A program made the position numbers and the translations under genes. From Bacteroidales bacterium (lineage in GTDB: Bacteria; Bacteroidota; Bacteroidia; Bacteroidales; UBA10428), in the NCBI GenBank assembly GCA_016935435.1, contig JAFGQZ010000073.1:62001-126000 (forward strand): a stretch of 64,000 nt of DNA, read 5' to 3'. The notes under the pieces were generated by a model, which was given only the letters and a program-made list of their open reading frames with translations, had not been told where the DNA came from and searched no databases. Below are positions 26,077-35,148 of this stretch, in pieces (positions within the stretch are counted from its first letter, which is position 1; the number at the start of each line of letters is the position of its first letter).

Positions 26077-26436
26077 TCTCCCTTAAAATTTTACCGAAAA
26101 CTGTTAATCCCGGCCTGAATCAATGTCTATGGCCTTAAGTAAGCTTTCAGCGAACAATTAAGAACTATATTCTGCGGTTAACTTCACCTAGGCTTAAACA
26201 GTGCTTGTTTGCAAAATATAATCCTGCGACAAAGCATATCCGGGGCTTTCCAGCATTTTTAAACTCCGGGTTTTGCTAAAATAATATTTTGTTTCGAGAA
26301 ACAATGTTTTATTTGACCATTAAACACGTTATTTTTACCAAAGTTGTATGTCTTACATTAAAAGTTTGTTAACGGCTTGGGTGTTAATCGAAGCTATAGG
26401 GGCACGTTAGTTTTACTTTAGAGAAAATACTGGATT
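26077..26436. other. 360-bp intergenic region between divergent genes, with one palindrome
   Basis: No ORF or RNA gene is visible. It is the upstream region of both the response-regulator kinase (minus) and the SDR gene (plus). The clearest element is TTGTTTC-GA-GAAACAA (26289-26304), a perfect 7-bp inverted repeat with a 2-nt spacer, the size of a dimeric repressor site or a small hairpin. A weak TACTTTAG box lies about 20 bases before the SDR start. Confidence 0.4.
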
Positions 26437-27447
26437 ATGATACTTATAACCGGAGGCAGCGGGCTGGTAGGCAGCCATTTAGTTACAGAATTGTTGGCAC
26501 AGGGCTTTCAGGTACGAGTGCTGGTGCGCAGCGGGGAATCGAAAAATTGGATTAGAAAAGTAATGGGATATTATATGCCTGACCCGGATAATGCCTTAAA
26601 AAAGGTTGAATGGGCAAATGGGGATATCCTCGATAAGGTTTCGCTTGCCGAGGCATTGCAGGGTGTGGATTATGTTTTCCATTGCGCAGCAGTGGTATCA
26701 TTTAGCCGGAGCGATAGAAAATACATGCTCGATGTTAACATACGTGGCACTGCCAACCTGGTTGATGCCTGCCTCGCAGCAGGAATAAAAAAACTCGTGC
26801 ACCTGAGTTCAATAGCTGCTATTAAAGCCGGACTGCCAGGTACGTTTGCTATTGAAAGTAACGGATGGCCCGAGGGGCACAAGCTTAACTATGCTTACAG
26901 TAAAACACAAGGCGAATTCGAGGTTTGGCGTGGCATAACCGAAGGTTTAAATGCTGTAATCCTTAACCCTTCGGTAATATTAGGCCCCGGCAATTGGAAA
27001 TCGGGCAGCCCTAAGTTTTTTTCTACCGTTTATAAAAGGTTAAAGTTTTATACCCGCGGGGTTACAGGTTTTGTTGACGTGTGCGATGTGGTAAAAGTTA
27101 TGGTAATGTTTATGCAAAATAATATTCACTCGCAACGTTATATTGTAAGCGCTGAAAACCTTAGCTACCAACAGTTGTTTACTGCAATTGCCCTCAGTCT
27201 GGGGGTTAAGCCCCCTTCGGTTTATGCTGCACCGGCATTGACAAGGCTTGCGGTATATGCCGGAATGGTTAAATCGGCCTTGTTTTTTTCGCCTCCCCTT
27301 ATTACTGCTGAAACTGAACGGTCGGCACATAAGGTCAACCATTATTCGTCTGATAAATTAATTGGCGATACAGGTTTTACTTTTTTGCCAGTGGAAAGTT
27401 CTATCGAACGTATAGCAAAGCTTTTTATTTCCGATAAAAAGCTTTAG
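26437..27447 (+). CDS. Extended SDR, NAD(P)-dependent epimerase/reductase family
   Basis: 336 residues. The N-terminal nucleotide loop ITGGSGLVGSHL (GxxGxxG), the FHCAAVVSFS segment and the catalytic YAYSK place it among extended SDRs. Overall it resembles the dihydroflavonol-reductase/NSDHL-like group more than the sugar-nucleotide epimerases, since EVWRG and LNPSVILGPGNW follow that pattern. The substrate cannot be read from the sequence. It directly precedes the polysaccharide genes but is separated from UpxY by 167 bases, so membership of that locus is uncertain. Confidence 0.85.
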   Translation: MILITGGSGLVGSHLVTELLAQGFQVRVLVRSGESKNWIRKVMGYYMPDPDNALKKVEWANGDILDKVSLAEALQGVDYVFHCAAVVSFSRSDRKYMLDVNIRGTANLVDACLAAGIKKLVHLSSIAAIKAGLPGTFAIESNGWPEGHKLNYAYSKTQGEFEVWRGITEGLNAVILNPSVILGPGNWKSGSPKFFSTVYKRLKFYTRGVTGFVDVCDVVKVMVMFMQNNIHSQRYIVSAENLSYQQLFTAIALSLGVKPPSVYAAPALTRLAVYAGMVKSALFFSPPLITAETERSAHKVNHYSSDKLIGDTGFTFLPVESSIERIAKLFISDKKL

Positions 27448-27614
27448 CAGGCTACTTTTTATGTTACAGTTTACAATAATTTTTAAACAAAGCATATTTT
27501 TTAAATGAATTCAATAACAATGTGTTACAAAATTTAATGTTGTTACTTTTTACGATTGTCGGGTTACTTAAACAATCCAATTGTTATTTTTGATTGGCTA
27601 AACATTGCTGCATT

Positions 27615-28148
27615 ATGATATTAGGGCCATACGAGTATAGGTCGTTAAGGAAAAAAAGATGGTACGCAGTTTACACTCGTTCGAGATATGAACGAAAAGT
27701 TTATTGCAGGCTGCTCAAAGAAAATATCGAATGTTTCATGCCTACTTATAAAACAATAAGGCAATGGAGCGATCGTAAAAAGCGGGTGGAACTGCCCCTG
27801 TTTACTTCTTATGTGTTTGTTTGCACCAGGGAGGTAGATGCATATATTATTTCATTAACCGAAGGTATAGTACGCTTTGTGTCGTTCGAAGGAAGACCCG
27901 CCGAAATTCCATTATACCAGATAGAAAACCTGAAAATTCTATCGCAGGCCGAAACGGAAATTGAAAAAACCACACAAAGTTTTGCCCCCGGACAAAAAGT
28001 TACTGTGGCAACCGGTAAGTTAAAAGGCCTTATTGGGGAGTTGGTTAGAATAGGAAGAAAAAACCGTTTGTTAATAAGGGTAGAACATATTTCGCAGAAC
28101 TTACTTATTGAGGTTCCGGCATCGGCACTCGAAGGAGAAATATTCTGA
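27615..28148 (+). CDS. UpxY-type NusG paralogue, transcription antiterminator for a polysaccharide locus
   Basis: 177 residues from the ATG at 27615; the track uses a TTG at 27594. An NGN domain (RWYAVYTRSRYERKVYCRLL, ELPLFTSYVFVCTR) precedes a KOW motif (FAPGQKVTVATGKLKGLIGEL). Specialised NusG proteins of this kind, UpxY in Bacteroides, are the first gene of capsule or exopolysaccharide operons and let RNA polymerase read through the long leader. Here it precedes a Wza-like export gene, as expected. A TATTTTTG box at 27586-27593 could serve as its -7 element. Confidence 0.88.
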   Translation: MILGPYEYRSLRKKRWYAVYTRSRYERKVYCRLLKENIECFMPTYKTIRQWSDRKKRVELPLFTSYVFVCTREVDAYIISLTEGIVRFVSFEGRPAEIPLYQIENLKILSQAETEIEKTTQSFAPGQKVTVATGKLKGLIGELVRIGRKNRLLIRVEHISQNLLIEVPASALEGEIF

Positions 28149-28338
28149 TTAAGGTAATGAAAGAATTGAAATTTAACTAAACCAGGTTAGTTTTGTTATT
28201 CGCCAAAACAGGTGCTGCTTTAACACTAATTAAAAGAATAGGGCAGGTTAATTTCTGTTTGAATAGCATGCCCAAATAAATTGATAATTGTACCTTTGTA
28301 AAAGAAAACCAAAACTTAACCCTGTAATTTATCTTGTA

Positions 28339-29124
28339 ATGCAGCTTAAAAATATATTGTTGGCCACATTTGTGCTTTTGGCCGCTTCCTGCACCCGTTA
28401 CAGAAACATTGTTTACCTTCAGCAGGATAAGGGTGCCACCGATACCCTAAACCTGTATCCATACCAGGTACCTGTTTACAGGATTCAGGCACGCGACATT
28501 CTGTATATTCGAATATTATCGATGAACAAAGAAGTTACCGAACTCATAAATACATCGCCAACATTTACCACAAATATTTATACAAACGATGCCAGTTTTT
28601 ATATCTATGGGTACAATGTTAACGATTCCGGCGATGTTGAAATACCGGTAATTGGTAAAGTAAATGTGGTTGGAAAAACCCTTGAAGAGGCAAAAGAGTC
28701 AATAAAACTTCAGACAGCTAAATTTTTGAAAGATCCGACCATAATTGTAAAGCTGATTTCTTTTAAAATTGCGGTAATTGGCGAAGTAACCCGGCCCGGA
28801 ACCTATCAGAACTATAACAACCAGCTTACAGTACTTGAAGCAATAAGCATGGCAGGCGACATTACTGCCTTTGGGAACAGGCAAAAAATTATGGTTATCA
28901 GGCCCGATACCGGGGGCACAAAACTATTAAGGCTCAATTTAACCAGCAATAGCATCTTAAAGTCGGAAGGTTTTTATTTGCTGCCGAACGATATTGTGTA
29001 TGTCGAACCGGTAAAAAGTAAAAATTTCAGGAACAATGTGCCTACCATGACCCTGACCCTGGGCGCAATATCAACCTTTATTTTAGTATTGAATTATATC
29101 AATTCAAATTCAAAAAACCCTTGA
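28339..29124 (+). CDS. Wza-like polysaccharide export lipoprotein
   Basis: 261 residues from the ATG at 28339 (MQLKNILLATFVLLAASCTRY, lipobox AASC); the track start at 28288 is too early. A polysaccharide export domain (YRIQARDILYIRILSMN, IPVIGKVNVVGKTLEEAKE) and a SLBB-like segment (KIAVIGEVTRPGTYQNYNNQ) follow. A C-terminal hydrophobic stretch (MTLTLGAISTFILVLNYI) is common in Bacteroidota members. The family forms the outer-membrane export channel for capsule or exopolysaccharide. The usual co-polymerase/tyrosine kinase (Wzc) does not follow, so the partner must be elsewhere. Confidence 0.88.
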   Translation: MQLKNILLATFVLLAASCTRYRNIVYLQQDKGATDTLNLYPYQVPVYRIQARDILYIRILSMNKEVTELINTSPTFTTNIYTNDASFYIYGYNVNDSGDVEIPVIGKVNVVGKTLEEAKESIKLQTAKFLKDPTIIVKLISFKIAVIGEVTRPGTYQNYNNQLTVLEAISMAGDITAFGNRQKIMVIRPDTGGTKLLRLNLTSNSILKSEGFYLLPNDIVYVEPVKSKNFRNNVPTMTLTLGAISTFILVLNYINSNSKNP

Positions 29125-29155
29125 TTAATCAAAGTATTTCTGTAATTGATCAAGG
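29119..29155 (+). terminator. Possible terminator after the export gene
   Basis: CCTTGATTAA (29119-29128) and TTGATCAAGG (29146-29155) pair over ten positions with one mismatch, and ACTTTTATAATT follows. The left arm includes the stop codon of the export gene. A TAAGTTTG box (29183-29190) then precedes gmd, so gmd-fcl may have their own promoter. Confidence 0.4.
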
Positions 29156-29211
29156 ACTTTTATAATTAATGTTTGTTTATTTTAAGTTTGTACCCAAAAT
29201 AGTTAATAACA

Positions 29212-30333
29212 ATGAGCAACCAAAAAACAGCCTTAATAACCGGAATTACCGGGCAGGATGGAGCATACCTGGCCGAATTTTTATTGAAAAAGGGATATAT
29301 TGTGCATGGTACAAAGCGTAGAAGTTCGCTTTTTAATACCGACAGAATCGACCACCTGTACGAAGATCCGCATATCGAACACCGGAATTTTGTGCTGCAT
29401 TATGCCGATCTTACCGATTCCACAAACCTTATCAGGATTATTCAGGAAACCCAACCCGATGAAATTTATAACCTGGCGGCCATGAGCCATGTAAAAGTAT
29501 CGTTCGACACCCCCGAATATACAGCCAATGCCGATGGTATTGGAACATTGCGCATCCTGGAAGCTATAAGGCTTCTCGGCCTGACAAAAAAAACCCGGTT
29601 TTACCAGGCATCTACAAGTGAACTTTACGGGCTTGTGCAACAAGTGCCCCAATCAGAAAAAACCCCTTTCTACCCCAGGAGCCCTTATGCTGTAGCAAAA
29701 CTATACGGGTACTGGATTACTGTTAATTACCGCGAAGCTTATGGAATTTATGCCTGCAACGGAATTCTTTTTAACCACGAATCGCCTATACGTGGCGAAA
29801 CTTTTGTTACCCGCAAAATTACACGGGCTGTTGCCCGGATAGCCCTGGGCCTTCAGGAAAAATTTTTTCTGGGCAACCTGTCGGCAAAACGCGACTGGGG
29901 CCACGCCAAAGATTATGTTAAGGCAATGTACCTGATGTTACAACAAGACACACCCGACGATTTTGTTATTGCCACCGGTGTAACCACCGAAATACGCGAC
30001 TTTGTGCGTATGACATTTGCCGAACTGGGCATTGAAATTGAGTTTAAAGGTACAGGTATCGACGAAAAGGCTTTTGTTGTTACCTGCAACAACCCTGAAT
30101 TTAAAATACCGGCTGGCAAAGAAGTGTTGAGTGTCGATCCACGCTATTTCAGGCCCACAGAGGTTGAGTTGCTAATTGGCGATCCGACAAAGGCCAATAA
30201 AAAACTGGGCTGGCAACCTGAATACGGTTTAAAGGAGCTGGTCAAAGACATGGTTTGGTCTGATGTAAAACTAATGAAAAAAGAACAGTACCTCCGCGAT
30301 GGTGGGTTCAAAATTATGAACTACTACGAATAG
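29212..30333 (+). CDS. gmd: GDP-mannose 4,6-dehydratase
   Basis: 373 residues, normal for Gmd. The N-terminal [20 protein letters not shown] is the family's NADP-binding loop; [16 protein letters not shown], the catalytic [10 protein letters not shown] (YxxxK) and [20 protein letters not shown] are all family hallmarks. The enzyme converts GDP-D-mannose to GDP-4-keto-6-deoxy-D-mannose in the cytoplasm. Its product is the substrate of Fcl, encoded 45 bases downstream, giving GDP-L-fucose. Confidence 0.97.
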   Translation: MSNQKTALITGITGQDGAYLAEFLLKKGYIVHGTKRRSSLFNTDRIDHLYEDPHIEHRNFVLHYADLTDSTNLIRIIQETQPDEIYNLAAMSHVKVSFDTPEYTANADGIGTLRILEAIRLLGLTKKTRFYQASTSELYGLVQQVPQSEKTPFYPRSPYAVAKLYGYWITVNYREAYGIYACNGILFNHESPIRGETFVTRKITRAVARIALGLQEKFFLGNLSAKRDWGHAKDYVKAMYLMLQQDTPDDFVIATGVTTEIRDFVRMTFAELGIEIEFKGTGIDEKAFVVTCNNPEFKIPAGKEVLSVDPRYFRPTEVELLIGDPTKANKKLGWQPEYGLKELVKDMVWSDVKLMKKEQYLRDGGFKIMNYYE

Positions 30334-30378
30334 GTTTTTTGTACACCCGGTTTTATACCATAAAGCAGTTTATCCAAT

Positions 30379-31488
30379 ATGCAAAAAAACTCAAAAATAT
30401 ATATTGCCGGCCATTTGGGCCTTGTAGGCAGCGCCCTTACACGTAACCTGAAAAAAAAGGGCTATACAAATATTATCGGCAGGAGCATTGATGAGCTCGA
30501 TTTGATGGACTATAACGCAGTTGGCCGTTTTTTTGCCCAGGAGAAGCCCGAATACGTGCTGCTTGCCGCCGCAAAAGTTGGCGGAATTGTGGCCAACAAT
30601 ACCTACAGGGCGCAGTTTATCTGGGAGAACCTTCAAATTCAGAACAACGTTATACACCATGCATACCTTAACGGGGTAAAAAAACTGTTGTTCCTTGGGA
30701 GTAGCTGTATTTACCCGAAAGCCTGCCCTCAGCCTATTCTCGAAGAATACCTGCTTACCGATGTACTGGAATATACCAACGAACCTTATGCCATTGCCAA
30801 AATTGCAGGTATTAAGGTAAGCGAGAGCTACAACCTGCAATATGGAACAAACTTTATTTCGGTTATGCCCACCAACCTTTACGGGCCAAACGACAATTAC
30901 GATCTGGAAAAATCGCATGTGCTGCCGGCTTTAATCCGAAAAATGCACCTGGGCAAATGCCTCCTAGAGAATAACTGGCAGGCAATACGCAACGACTTTA
31001 ACCACTTGCCGGTTGAAGGCGTAAATGGCAACACCGGGGAAAACAGCATAAGGGAAAAGCTTCTTAAATACGGAATTTCTGAAAACAATGGCAATGTGTT
31101 GGTTACCTTATGGGGAACCGGAAGCCCCATGCGTGAGTTCTTGCATTCCGACGATATGGCCGATGCCTGTGTTTATATTATGGAAAACATCGATTTTGCC
31201 GATTTGGTTGAAATCCGTAAAAAATCGGTTGGCCCCGATGAAGCCAAAGAAATAAGGAATACACACATAAATATTGGCACCGGCCGCGATTTAACCATTA
31301 AGGAACTTGCCATGCTGGTTAAGAAGGTTACCGGCTTCGGGGGCGAAATTGTATGGGACAGCTCTAAGCCCGACGGAACCGCCCGGAAATTGCTTAATGT
31401 CGATAAACTGCATGCCCTTGGCTGGAAAGAAACCATTGAACTTGAACAGGGAATCAGATTGGTTTATAACGATTACTGTTCAAGGTAA
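30379..31488 (+). CDS. fcl: GDP-L-fucose synthase
   Basis: 369 residues. The NADP loop [22 protein letters not shown] and catalytic YAIAKIAG (YxxxK) identify the bifunctional epimerase/reductase that makes GDP-L-fucose from the Gmd product. It is longer than the roughly 320-residue E. coli enzyme because of an insert of about 45 residues (around 195-240: [20 protein letters not shown]) before the conserved [13 protein letters not shown], a feature I associate with Bacteroidota members. It is co-transcribed with gmd. Fucose here could feed an exopolysaccharide or glycoprotein O-glycans. Confidence 0.96.
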   Translation: MQKNSKIYIAGHLGLVGSALTRNLKKKGYTNIIGRSIDELDLMDYNAVGRFFAQEKPEYVLLAAAKVGGIVANNTYRAQFIWENLQIQNNVIHHAYLNGVKKLLFLGSSCIYPKACPQPILEEYLLTDVLEYTNEPYAIAKIAGIKVSESYNLQYGTNFISVMPTNLYGPNDNYDLEKSHVLPALIRKMHLGKCLLENNWQAIRNDFNHLPVEGVNGNTGENSIREKLLKYGISENNGNVLVTLWGTGSPMREFLHSDDMADACVYIMENIDFADLVEIRKKSVGPDEAKEIRNTHINIGTGRDLTIKELAMLVKKVTGFGGEIVWDSSKPDGTARKLLNVDKLHALGWKETIELEQGIRLVYNDYCSR

Positions 31489-31765
31489 ACTTGCTGGCTT
31501 CCAATTCCGATAAGGGAATTGAGGTTCACCAGTTAAGCGGTATTCAAATCGTTTTACAAAGTTTTGTTTGTTGATAATTTAATTGTGCCAATTAATTATT
31601 GCTTACAGGGCAATTTTTATACGTGTAGCATGAATTTAATTTGTATTAAATTACAAATACTTGTTTTATTTAAATTCTATACTTATGAAAAGAGCTCTTT
31701 TGTTATATAATACAAACACTTTGAAATACAACCGTTGCCAGGTAATTAATTTCAACTTTACGAAA

Positions 31766-34195
31766 ATGTATTGGGCAAAACCTGTCCTTTTCTTTTTTCT
31801 TATATTCTTTAACGTTGCAGCTTATTCGCAAAACGATGAAAAACTTGAAAGCCTCGCAGGTGCTTTGAATACTAAAATTCAAGAAAATGCGCCAATTCCA
31901 TTTTTGTTCACCGACAAAAACATTTACTCTCCCGGCGAAAAAATCGATTTTATTGTTTCACTAAAAAATTATCATAAAAACCATGCAGAAAACCCTGCTA
32001 TTTATTTGATGGTTGTTGATGAAACAGGCAGCATTGTTGTTCATGAGCAACACAATTATAAAAACATAAATTTTGCTGGTTCAATAGAAATACCAGAACA
32101 GGCCCGAAGCGGCAAATATACTCTGCTTTGCTTTCCATCGCTGAAAAATTCAAATAATCCTCTTTGCTATAAGGAACTAATTATTACAAACGAGCCTCCC
32201 GGAAATGCTTTCTTTGAAATTAGTTTCGACAAGTCGAACTTTATTGCTCAACAAACCATATCTGGCAACATAACTGTTTATGGTTCCGATAATAATCCTT
32301 TGGGAAATATACCCATAAGTTTAGCCCTATTAGTAAATTCTTCCAATAGCGAAAGCGTTTCGCTTTTAACCGATAATAAAGGACAGGCTGAATTTAGTTT
32401 TAATCTTGCTCAATCCATTTCTGGCGACAATTATTATGGCATAAAAAGCGAAACAAGGGTGAATGATGTAAATAATATAAAATATACACCCGTACCAGTT
32501 TACACAAAAAACAATATTCGTGTTGATTTTTTTCCCGAAGGCGGCAACTTAATAAGCAATATTCCGGGCAATGTTGTGGTGCGGGTTACCGACAAACATT
32601 ACCGGCCTTTAAAAGTTTCGGGCTTTGTTTACGATAATAATAACACAAAACTTGCCAGAATTGAAACAAACGTCCTAGGTTATGCCCGTTTCAAGCTTTT
32701 GGCAGGCTCAAATGCACATTATTTTGTTAAGCTTAGCGAACCGGAACTTGATGAGACTTTTGCTCTTGGTTTTATTAAAAACACCGGTTTAAGCCTGAGC
32801 GTTGACGATAATTATGCCGATAAAATTAATGTTACAGCAAGTTGTTCGCCTGCCAGCCAACAACTGGCCACTATATGGTATATTGTTTCGGGGGGCGAAG
32901 TTGTTTCGGCATACCGCATCGATATCCAATCGAAAAAGACTTTTCAAATACCTTATTCTATACTTCATGCTAACAACTTTTCGGAAATAGTTGTTACAGA
33001 TACTGCCGGGAATATTTTGGCAAACAGGGTTGTTTACCGCAACAACGATATGCCAGAAAGCACTGTAAAAGGTAGAATGTCAGGCGATACTATTGTGCTT
33101 TCCGGCAGGTTGCCCGAAGGTTTTACCAATTGCAACATATCGGTTTTTCCAATTAACAATGGCAACTCAATTGAGAAAACCCTGCTTAGTTCTAATAATC
33201 TCTCAAAACTTTTAAACAATTCCGAATCGTTCCTGCTTAGTTTGTTTACCAACAATTATTCGCAGGTATGCACAGGAGGTAAACCCGATACCCTTCATTT
33301 ACCTTATATCGAAGGCCTTGTTGTTAACAGAAAAGATGTTCCCTTAACCGAGGGCAACATAATTGCGGTTAACCCGTCAGACATGGCCACGAAAATAGCC
33401 CCAATTAATAAAAATGGTGTTTTTAAAATTCGTTGGGACGAAGGCACTGTTGATTTAAACAATTTACTTATTAAAACATCCGGTAAAATAAAAAATGCTA
33501 AAATAACTCTTCAACCCAATATTAGTTTTAACCATTTTCAAGGTTTTTTTCCCGAAACCGACAATTGGGAAGCAGTTAAGCTTAAATTGCTTTACACGCA
33601 TAATTACCCGACATATTTATATTCGGGCGAGTTCAAAAAACAGGAAATTAAACTGAAAAGCACCCCAGAGCATGCCAACGTACTCGATTATGCAAGATAT
33701 GCCTCTGTGCTGGATATTGTAAAATCGAAAAAGCCTCTTTTGGTTACCAACAATAAAATATTTTTCCTGAACCAGGGTATTAATACTAATGGGGCAATGG
33801 ATGGGGCCCTTGTAATTATCGATGGGCAGAATATGGGCCAAAATGTGGGAGTGATGGAACACATTGATGTTAAGGAGGTGGCCGAAGTATATGTTTCAAC
33901 TAACTTTGTTGATATACAGCGGTATTCAGCACTAAACACTATGGGTATTATTGAAATAAAAACCCACAATTATGTTCAAGCATCAAAAATCAGCGCTGTA
34001 AGGCCCGGCCAGCCTAAGAAAAATTCAGAAACACTTTATTCTGCATTTAAGCAACAAAACGTGCAAGACTATCAGTTGTGTGAGTTAGTGTTTACCTGTA
34101 AAAATAAAGGTGCCGGACTCACGGGCATTATTTCTGCGGTAAACGATAAGGGCGATTTTTTTATCGAAAAAATTACTGTTCAAAACGCAAAATAA
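31766..34195 (+). CDS. Large exported MG2-type protein with C-terminal TonB-plug-like segment
   Basis: 809 residues from the ATG at 31766 (MYWAKPVLFFFLIFFNVAAYSQ, a signal peptide); the track start at 31661 would bury this signal. The N-terminal domain (FLFTDKNIYSPGEKIDFIVS) resembles the MG2 domain of alpha-2-macroglobulin-like proteins. Several Ig-like beta domains follow, and the C-terminal part has a TonB-receptor plug-like stretch (ALVIIDGQNMGQNV, IDVKEVAEVYVS, MGIIEIKTHN) without a barrel. Bacteroidota encode such MG2/plug hybrids, whose function is not established. The gene is visibly richer in A/T than gmd and fcl upstream, suggesting a different origin or weaker codon selection. Confidence 0.75.
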   Translation: MYWAKPVLFFFLIFFNVAAYSQNDEKLESLAGALNTKIQENAPIPFLFTDKNIYSPGEKIDFIVSLKNYHKNHAENPAIYLMVVDETGSIVVHEQHNYKNINFAGSIEIPEQARSGKYTLLCFPSLKNSNNPLCYKELIITNEPPGNAFFEISFDKSNFIAQQTISGNITVYGSDNNPLGNIPISLALLVNSSNSESVSLLTDNKGQAEFSFNLAQSISGDNYYGIKSETRVNDVNNIKYTPVPVYTKNNIRVDFFPEGGNLISNIPGNVVVRVTDKHYRPLKVSGFVYDNNNTKLARIETNVLGYARFKLLAGSNAHYFVKLSEPELDETFALGFIKNTGLSLSVDDNYADKINVTASCSPASQQLATIWYIVSGGEVVSAYRIDIQSKKTFQIPYSILHANNFSEIVVTDTAGNILANRVVYRNNDMPESTVKGRMSGDTIVLSGRLPEGFTNCNISVFPINNGNSIEKTLLSSNNLSKLLNNSESFLLSLFTNNYSQVCTGGKPDTLHLPYIEGLVVNRKDVPLTEGNIIAVNPSDMATKIAPINKNGVFKIRWDEGTVDLNNLLIKTSGKIKNAKITLQPNISFNHFQGFFPETDNWEAVKLKLLYTHNYPTYLYSGEFKKQEIKLKSTPEHANVLDYARYASVLDIVKSKKPLLVTNNKIFFLNQGINTNGAMDGALVIIDGQNMGQNVGVMEHIDVKEVAEVYVSTNFVDIQRYSALNTMGIIEIKTHNYVQASKISAVRPGQPKKNSETLYSAFKQQNVQDYQLCELVFTCKNKGAGLTGIISAVNDKGDFFIEKITVQNAK

Positions 34196-34277
34196 GAACT
34201 ATTTCGAATTTACCTTTTGTACTTGATTACTGCCTTTTCGTATGGTGTATAAATCTGTAAAGGTTTGTTTATTTTGC

Positions 34278-35144
34278 TTACAGCCCTTTAACAATTTCCT
34301 TCAGGTATTCGGCAAAAGGGGCTGCAAATTCTTTTCGTTTAAGGGCAAACTCCACGGTAGTTTTCAGAAAATCGAGCTTGTTGCCTATGTCGTAGCGTTT
34401 TCCTTCGATAATGGTGGCAACAATATCTTCCTGTTTTAGCACTATGCGCAAAGCATCGGTTAGCTGAATTTCGTTTCCCTTGCCCCGTATTGTTTGCTCT
34501 ATTGCCGGGAAAATTTCGGGCGTGAGTATGTATCGGCCGGCAATGGCCAGGTTAGATGGGGCTTTGTCGATGTCGGGCTTCTCGACCATTTCGGTCAGGC
34601 GCAAGACTTTTTCGCTGAGTTTTTCACCCCCGACAATGCCATAGCGGTTTACTTTGTCGTGTGGCACCGTTTCAACGGCAATTACAGGGTGGCCGTATTG
34701 TTCGTAGGCATCAATAATTTGTTGGGTAACCGGAATGGCCGAGTTTAATATGGTATCGCCGAGCAGCACAGCAAAGGGTTCGCTGCCGCAATGGAAGCGG
34801 GCATAATATATGGCATCGCCTAGGCCGTTAAGTTCGCGCTGGCGTATGAAATGGATGTTTGCCATGTTTTCGATATGGCGCAGCTGGTTATAGAGTGCTT
34901 CTTCTTCTTTCTCAACAATGCGCGACTCCAACTCGAAATTTCGGTCGAAGTGGTCTTCCATAGAGCGTTTTCCTTTGCCCGAAATAATTAATATGTCTTC
35001 TATGCCCGAATCAACCGCTTCCTGCACCACGTATTGAATTACCGGGGTATCAATAATAGGCAGCATTTCTTTGGGCTGTGCCTTTGTTGCGGGCAAAAAG
35101 CGGGTGCCAAAGCCTGCCGCTGGTATTACAGCTTTTCTTACCAT
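34278..35144 (-). CDS. galU: UTP-glucose-1-phosphate uridylyltransferase (or related UDP-sugar pyrophosphorylase)
   Basis: 288 residues. The nucleotidyltransferase signature AAGFGTRFLPATKAQPKEMLPI at the N terminus, QYVVQEAVDSGIEDILII, and VEKPDIDKAPSNLAIAGRYIL are all GalU-like. GalU makes UDP-glucose from glucose-1-phosphate and UTP. It starts 4 bases after the stop of a glucuronokinase-like GHMP kinase, so the two are co-expressed. That pairing raises the possibility that it also, or instead, uses glucuronate-1-phosphate, although nothing in the sequence proves altered specificity. Confidence 0.93.
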   Translation of the reverse strand: MVRKAVIPAAGFGTRFLPATKAQPKEMLPIIDTPVIQYVVQEAVDSGIEDILIISGKGKRSMEDHFDRNFELESRIVEKEEEALYNQLRHIENMANIHFIRQRELNGLGDAIYYARFHCGSEPFAVLLGDTILNSAIPVTQQIIDAYEQYGHPVIAVETVPHDKVNRYGIVGGEKLSEKVLRLTEMVEKPDIDKAPSNLAIAGRYILTPEIFPAIEQTIRGKGNEIQLTDALRIVLKQEDIVATIIEGKRYDIGNKLDFLKTTVEFALKRKEFAAPFAEYLKEIVKGL

Positions 35145-35148
35145 GTTT

